In this document: positions 60,067 to 64,000 of the stretch, one piece after another
Numbering within the stretch: position 1 is the first letter of the stretch
Layout of the letters: each line of letters opens with the position of its first letter
Assembly (NCBI GenBank): GCA_020853395.1
Contig: JADYYY010000010.1
Coordinates: 248,001 to 312,000 of the forward strand
DNA from: Acidobacteriota bacterium
Lineage (GTDB): Bacteria; Acidobacteriota; Vicinamibacteria; Vicinamibacterales; SCN-69-37
Direction: 5' to 3'
DNA: 64,000 bases
Notes under the pieces: model-generated
Told to the model about the DNA's origin: nothing
Databases searched by the model: none
The model's input: the letters and a program-made list of their open reading frames with translations, nothing else
Translations under genes and position numbers: made by a program

Positions 60067-61186
60067 CGAAGTACGACGCGCTCGCGACGAGAATCGTGAG
60101 CCCCAAGCTCACGAGAGCGAGCGTGCCGCGCACGGCCGGTGCCGATGACGGACCGACCTGCATCAGGCGAGCCACGGCCACCATGCACGCGAACTGGTAG
60201 ATGTAGACGCCGTACGAGATCCGGCCCAGCGCGCGGAGCGGCCACACGCCGAACACGCGATCGGCGCTGGGAGACAAGGGCGCGGAGGCCAGCGTCGCGG
60301 CCAGTGCGACCGGCATCCACGGAAACAGGTAGCGGGCGTACGGCCACTGCAGCCGATCGGCAGCCGGGACGCATGCCAGCCACGCGACGGCCGCAACGCT
60401 GGTCCAGCAGACGACCGCCGCGATGCGGCCGGCTGCGCGGCGGCTTCCGGTGTCGTCCACGAGGACCACGGCGGCAGCCGCCCCGATCAGGAACAGCGGC
60501 AGATGGGCCAGCGGAGAGTGGCTGAGCACATAACCGTCGCGTGTGGTCAGCAGCGTCAGCGGCCAGCCGAACCACGTGTCGCGCGTCGCCATGAGCGCGG
60601 CATGTACCGCATAGGCACCGGCCGCGGCCATCAGCAGCGTGATCGCGACGCCCACGCCTCGAACGCCCGCACGGCGGATGGCGAGAAAGATCAGCGGCGC
60701 GATCACGTAGAACTGAACGAAGATCCCAATCGTCCAGAACTGCGGGCTGATGCTGTAGAAGGAGGGCTCCCGGAGATTGTTGACGAACAGAACGTGCGCC
60801 ACGAGGTCCACCGGATCCGATGCGGCGTCGCTGGCGATCGCGAACGCAGCCAGGCAGGCCCAATAGGCTGGCACGATGCGGACGGCTCGGCGCAGAACGT
60901 AGCGCCAGGGGTTGTCGAACGGCTCGCCTCGATCGATCCGCTGCCAGAAGGACCGGCCAATCAGCAGCCCGCTCAGGACCATGAGCAGCGCCACGCCGAC
61001 GCCGCTCTCCGCGAAGTAGCTCGCATCGAAGGGGCCGGCGCGTCCTGCCACGCTCATGCCGAGCGAGTGGTGGAAGTTCGCGACGAACACCGACAGGCAC
61101 GCGAGCGCGCGAAGGCCGTCGAGCGCGCGCCACGAGCCTCGCTCGGCGCGAGCCGCCGTTGTCGCCTGACGGGCCGAGCTCGTCAC
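60026..61186 (-). CDS. Acyltransferase-3 (OafA/YrhL-like) membrane O-acyltransferase
   Basis: 386 residues starting at the GTG at 61186. Signature: WRALDGLRALACLSVFVANFHHSLG (19-43, catalytic His-His), WRYVLRRAVRIVPAYWACLA (R-R-x-x-R-I-x-P) and ISYGVYIYQFACMVA near the end, where the usual YLxH is replaced by IYQF. About ten helices. Likely O-acetylates the same glycan. It lies downstream of the SxtJ-like module (25 bp after the DUF5989 gene, same strand). Convergent overlap of 41 bp with the ligase. Confidence 0.87.
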   Translation of the reverse strand: MTSSARQATTAARAERGSWRALDGLRALACLSVFVANFHHSLGMSVAGRAGPFDASYFAESGVGVALLMVLSGLLIGRSFWQRIDRGEPFDNPWRYVLRRAVRIVPAYWACLAAFAIASDAASDPVDLVAHVLFVNNLREPSFYSISPQFWTIGIFVQFYVIAPLIFLAIRRAGVRGVGVAITLLMAAAGAYAVHAALMATRDTWFGWPLTLLTTRDGYVLSHSPLAHLPLFLIGAAAAVVLVDDTGSRRAAGRIAAVVCWTSVAAVAWLACVPAADRLQWPYARYLFPWMPVALAATLASAPLSPSADRVFGVWPLRALGRISYGVYIYQFACMVAVARLMQVGPSSAPAVRGTLALVSLGLTILVASASYFVMERPLRRWVDRR

Positions 61187-61211
61187 GACGCCGCCTGATG
61201 ACCGGGCGCGC

Positions 61212-61397
61212 TCAGAACAGCGTGTAGATGAACGGCGCGGCAGCCGTGCCGGACAGCACCACCAGCACCCCGAACGCCAGCAGAATCACGACGATGGGCA
61301 GCAGCCACCATTTCTTGGTCTGGCTGAGGAAGAACCAGAACTCCCCCACCAGGCCGCGGCCGGCCTCCTGCTTCGCGACGTCATCGAACTTCTCCAT
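61212..61397 (-). CDS. DUF5989 (SxtK-like) small membrane protein
   Basis: 61 residues from the ATG at 61397, which has GGAGGACCTG upstream and overlaps the SGNH gene stop by 17 bp; longer frames are less supported. LVGEFWFFLSQTKKWWLLPIVVILLAFGVLVVL and PFIYTLF at the very end are the hallmark of DUF5989: an FWxFL start, a KKWWL amphipathic lead, one helix and PFIYTLF. DUF5989 proteins occur beside NodU-type carbamoyltransferases and SxtJ proteins. Their job is unknown, probably as a small membrane partner. Small, but conservation of the ends makes this call solid. Confidence 0.85.
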   Translation of the reverse strand: MEKFDDVAKQEAGRGLVGEFWFFLSQTKKWWLLPIVVILLAFGVLVVLSGTAAAPFIYTLF

Positions 61398-62574
61398 CAG
61401 GTCCTCCACCACCGGCCACCGGCTGCTCCGGCACCTCGAACTCGGGCCGCGTGCGGATGGCTTCGAACACCGCATCCGCGAGATCGGCGTTCCCGAGGGC
61501 CGAAAAGTGTATGCGATCGTACGGGATGAAGAGCTGGTCGCGGTCGAGCTGCTGCACGAAGACCGGCAGCGGGTCGACGACGAACAGCCCCAGCGCGTCG
61601 GCGATGGCGCGGACCCGCGTCTGATACTGCGCCTGCGGGTACTCGTGCTCGACCTGCGCCCGAATCGGCATCGTGACGACGCCGACGGCGAACCCTTGGG
61701 CGGCGCCGAGATCCCGGAACTGCTTCAACGACGCCTTGACGTCGGCCCACGCGCTCTCGATGGCCGGCGATTGCGTCCCGTCGAGCAGGGCCATCTCCCA
61801 CTGCACCTGGTTGGTCGCCGCCGACGTCGGCGCGATGGCCGACAGCCACGCATGCCGCAGCGTGTAGAGCACGCGGCTCGATCGCAGCAGCCGGTTCCAC
61901 TTCGACGGCTGGTTGCCGAGCCGGAACGTTCCGGGGCTCGTCGTGCCCGCGGCAGCCGGGACGACGGCCGCCGGGATCCCCGTGGACGCCGCCAGCCGGA
62001 CACCGTCCGGCGAGACGCCTTCATAGGGCAGGTCGTTCCAGTACAGCCCGACCAGGACGATGTCCGGCTTCAGCCGCGGCGCGAGGCGCTCGAGCAGCTT
62101 GTAGTCGCGCTTGAGATCGTAGGCCGCGACGCCGCCGTTGACGACCTCGATGCGCCGCTCCGGAAACTGGTGCCGCAACAGGCGCTCGAGCTCGGCGCAG
62201 TAGGTCTCGCGATCGCCGACACCCCAGCCGAACGTGGTGGAATCGCCGACGGCCAGGACGCGCACGGCGCCGTCGGGCTTGGGATCCTCGGGCAGATCGC
62301 CGCGCAGTCCCAGAGCGTTGATCGTCGCCAGCCCGTCGTCGAGAAACCCGACCTGGTTCGGCACGTGCACGAATCCGAGCGCCGGGTCGGTCTGGTAGAC
62401 GATCTGCGGCTCGCGAGCGGGCTCGGGCGGCGCCGGATAGAGCGCGCGCACGCCGATCTCGCAGAGCCCGAACGCGATGAAGATGGCGACGAGCGCGGCG
62501 GTGGCGCGGGCTCCGAGGCCCACGCTCGGCCGGCGGCGCCGCCGTGACGCGTCGTTGGTCATCGTCTCCCTCAT
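61381..62574 (-). CDS. SGNH/GDSL hydrolase (SxtL-like position)
   Basis: 397 residues; ATG at 62574 overlaps the SxtJ stop (ATGA), and the ATG at 62562 with GAGGGAG upstream is an equally good choice. One N-terminal helix (ATAALVAIFIAFGLCEIGVRAL). SGNH core: RVLAVGDSTTFGWGVGDRETYCAELERLL (Ser of block I), EVVNGGVAAYDLKRDYKLLERL (Gly), DIVLVGLYWNDLPY (block III Asn), and YDRIHFSALGNADLADAVF (Asp-x-x-His). Beside a carbamoyltransferase and SxtJ/DUF5989 proteins it occupies the same relation as sxtL in cyanobacterial sxt clusters. It may remove or transfer an acyl or carbamoyl group. Confidence 0.82.
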   Translation of the reverse strand: MRETMTNDASRRRRRPSVGLGARATAALVAIFIAFGLCEIGVRALYPAPPEPAREPQIVYQTDPALGFVHVPNQVGFLDDGLATINALGLRGDLPEDPKPDGAVRVLAVGDSTTFGWGVGDRETYCAELERLLRHQFPERRIEVVNGGVAAYDLKRDYKLLERLAPRLKPDIVLVGLYWNDLPYEGVSPDGVRLAASTGIPAAVVPAAAGTTSPGTFRLGNQPSKWNRLLRSSRVLYTLRHAWLSAIAPTSAATNQVQWEMALLDGTQSPAIESAWADVKASLKQFRDLGAAQGFAVGVVTMPIRAQVEHEYPQAQYQTRVRAIADALGLFVVDPLPVFVQQLDRDQLFIPYDRIHFSALGNADLADAVFEAIRTRPEFEVPEQPVAGGGGPDGEVR

Positions 62575-63008
62575 GACTGCCTCAGGTACTCGGCCAGCCG
62601 CGCGGCCTGCGGCTTCGGCTGCCAGTAGCTGGCGGCGCGCGGCCGCCGCAGCCGCAGCACGTCACGCCCGGCGGCGCGGAAGACCCAGGCGAGCGGCGTC
62701 AGCACCAGGAAGAAGATCGCGCCGAGCGCGATGCGCGACACCGTCCAGCCGATCGGGAAGGCCGCGATCATCCAGCCGGTGAAGATCGGGCGGACCAGCG
62801 CCGGCCGCGCCAGCCCGGCCGCGCCGACGACGACCGCGGCGACCGCGAGCCCGATGGTCCAGCCATCGTGCGATCCCTTGAACCATCGCCACCCCGCCAT
62901 GGCCAGGAACACCACGAGCCACAGCGCCGCGAACTCTCGCAGCGTCTTCTTCGCCGGCGGCTTGATCACCTCAGACCATTGCACGGTCAACTCCTTGACA
63001 TCGACCAT
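62571..63008 (-). CDS. SxtJ-like membrane protein
   Basis: 145 residues from the ATG at 63008 (MVDVKELTVQWSEVIKPPAKK); the frame runs upstream to 63059, but that part translates the repeat at 63009-63233 and should be excluded. Two or three helices: FAALWLVVFLAMAGWRWF, WTIGLAVAAVVVGAAGLA, then IFTGWMIAAFPIGWTVSRIALGAIFFLVLTPLAW with VFRAAGRDVLRLRR. This matches the SxtJ family (about 145 residues), a partner of carbamoyltransferases whose biochemical role is unknown. SD is weak. Confidence 0.82.
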   Translation of the reverse strand: MVDVKELTVQWSEVIKPPAKKTLREFAALWLVVFLAMAGWRWFKGSHDGWTIGLAVAAVVVGAAGLARPALVRPIFTGWMIAAFPIGWTVSRIALGAIFFLVLTPLAWVFRAAGRDVLRLRRPRAASYWQPKPQAARLAEYLRQS

Positions 63009-63233
63009 CGAGACATCGGACATCGGGACATCGCCTCGAACATCGGGCCATCGAGGCATCGCGCCATCGATGATCCGGGCATCGAGAGTGCTCCTGCTCG
63101 CCTCGCCGGATCGATGCGAGCCCGGTTTCCCGATTCGATCGATGCGATATCCCGATTGCTCGATTGATCCATGCGATGTCCCGATGAATCGATGCGATAT
63201 CCCGATGTCCCGATGTCCGATGTCTGATGCCTA
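63009..63233. repeat. Degenerate CGATGTCCCGATG-type intergenic repeat
   Basis: The gap between SxtJ and the carbamoyltransferase is made of interleaved short motifs: GATGTCCCGATG, GATGCGATATCCCGAT and their complements (CATCGGGACATCG), with GATTGATCCATGCGAT variants. Repeats are not uniform in length. It is clearly richer in A+T than the surrounding genes and has no ORF with motifs. It also carries the promoter/UTR between two minus genes, so the repeat sits inside an operon-like space. Confidence 0.7.
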
Positions 63234-64000
63234 TCAGTCGAGCTGGAACTGCGCGAGGTGCCGGTCGCGCTCGGCCGCGTCCACCTTGTCCGAAACGTCG
63301 CGCTTCAGCACGATGATGTCCTCGAGCACGAGCGCGTCCATCTCGGTCGCGAGGAGGCAGCGGTACGCGTCCTCGGGGCTGCACACGATCGGCTCGCCGC
63401 GCACGTTGAAGCTCGTGTTGACGAGGACGGGGCAGCCCGTGCGCCGCTGGAACTCACGGAGCAGCGCCGTCAGACGCGGGTTGCGCGCCTCGTCCACCGT
63501 CTGGAGGCGCGCGCTGTAGTCCACGTGCGTGACGGCCGGAATGGCCGACCGCGGGATGTTGACCCTGGCCCGAAGATCCGGATCGCTCGCCATCTGCCGC
63601 CGGGTCGCGTCGTCGATCGGCACGCGATGCGCTTCGTCGACCGGCGCGACCAGCAGCATGTACGGGCTCTCGTGCCGCGGCTCGATCCCGAACCAGCGCG
63701 ACGCCTCGTCGCGGAGCACGATCGGGGCGAACGGCCGGAAGCTCTCGCGGAACTTGATCTTCAGGTTCATCGTGGCCTGCATGCGCGGCGACCGCGGGTC
63801 GCCGAGGATGCTGCGCGCGCCGAGCGCGCGGGGCCCGAACTCCATCCGCCCCTGGAACCAGCCGACGACCTGCTCGGACGCGAGCAGGTCGGCCGTCTGC
63901 CGCACGAGCTCGTGTGGCGAGCCGGCACGCGTGTAGGGCACGCCGAGGCCGTCGAGCCAGTCGGCGATCTCGTCCGACGAGAACCGCGGGCCGAGCAGGC
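63234..64000 (-). CDS. NodU/CmcH-family carbamoyltransferase, 5' part outside window
   Basis: At least 255 C-terminal residues, open through the right edge. VVGWFQGRMEFGPRALGARSILGDPR is the canonical GRMEFGPRALG motif (contrast the altered GRMEWAHRALG in the protein at 37205), and then FRPFAPIVLRDEASRWF, VTHVDYSARLQTVDE and VLVNTSFNVRGEPIVCSPEDA follow, the core of the C-terminal ATP/carbamoyl-adenylate-handling domain. It should carry out the second step of O-carbamoylation. Followed on the same strand by SxtJ, SGNH and DUF5989 genes, it forms the module discussed in the findings. It ends at the repeat region. Confidence 0.9.
   Translation of the reverse strand, partial: LLGPRFSSDEIADWLDGLGVPYTRAGSPHELVRQTADLLASEQVVGWFQGRMEFGPRALGARSILGDPRSPRMQATMNLKIKFRESFRPFAPIVLRDEASRWFGIEPRHESPYMLLVAPVDEAHRVPIDDATRRQMASDPDLRARVNIPRSAIPAVTHVDYSARLQTVDEARNPRLTALLREFQRRTGCPVLVNTSFNVRGEPIVCSPEDAYRCLLATEMDALVLEDIIVLKRDVSDKVDAAERDRHLAQFQLD

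Noticed and set aside
63009-63059. Longer SxtJ start at 63059
   Set aside because: The added residues are translated repeat; the family starts at the ATG at 63008.
61212-64000. Part of a saxitoxin biosynthesis cluster
   Set aside because: Only the I/J/K/L-like module is present; no sxtA, amidinotransferase or other core gene, and the context is an exopolysaccharide locus.

Overview
The window is 64 kb of very GC-rich bacterial DNA (roughly two thirds G+C or more by eye) with dense coding, ATGA/GTGA gene overlaps and many GTG starts. Two PEP-CTERM proteins, an exosortase, EpsI, PEP-CTERM-type TPR lipoproteins, an HPr-rel-A cassette and a large exopolysaccharide locus point to a diderm environmental bacterium. 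Acidobacteriota of the Vicinamibacteria type fits best, but that placement is inference. I see no rRNA, tRNA, transposase, integrase, CRISPR array or regulator gene.

Layout. 1-6.3 kb: a TPR lipoprotein cut by the left edge, a PEP-CTERM protein behind a sigma-54-like promoter, a terminator, the remains of an acyltransferase-3 gene, then a TIGR03790-type TPR protein coupled to a YdcF-like protein. 6.4-8.9 kb (minus): an HPr-rel-A cassette (short Tat-like peptide, PqqD-like chaperone, HprK-related kinase, nucleotidyltransferase). 9.3-11.9 kb: exosortase, EpsI and a second PEP-CTERM protein ending in a textbook terminator. 12-13.9 kb: a TMTC-like membrane glycosyltransferase with TPRs. 13.8-18.7 kb (minus): two paralogous FeeM-like N-acyltransferases around a Skp/OmpH chaperone, then an E1-like ThiF enzyme and two methyltransferases.

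19-64 kb is one long surface-polysaccharide locus built from strand-alternating blocks: TPR lipoprotein, a Gfo/Idh-SDR fusion, Wzm/Wzt ABC export, a GT4 and FkbM (+); two GT4 and a GT2 (-); an SGNH hydrolase (+); an O-glycosylation ligase, GT4 and GT2 (-); acyltransferase, carbamoyltransferase, two ArnT-like transferases, a 21-bp minisatellite, GtrB-GtrA and GT2 (+); RmlD-like reductase, GT8-like, GT2 and an Asn-synthase-like protein (-); HAD phosphatase, UbiA, GT2, GT4, LbH acyltransferase, TIGR03087 glycosyltransferase, VanZ proteins, GT39-like and an O-antigen ligase (+); acyltransferase, DUF5989, SGNH hydrolase, SxtJ and a second carbamoyltransferase cut by the right edge (-).

How it may work together (inference): glycosyltransferases and tailoring enzymes (O-acetyl, O-carbamoyl, methyl, acyl) build a decorated polysaccharide exported by Wzm/Wzt. 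PEP-CTERM proteins are secreted, processed by the exosortase and probably glycosylated or embedded in that matrix. Sigma-54-like elements before both PEP-CTERM genes and the TPR lipoprotein gene suggest shared control by a PrsK/PrsR-type system lying outside the window. The least explained modules are the E1/N-acyltransferase/methyltransferase cluster, the HPr-rel-A peptide cassette and the SxtI-J-K-L-like carbamoylation module at the right edge.
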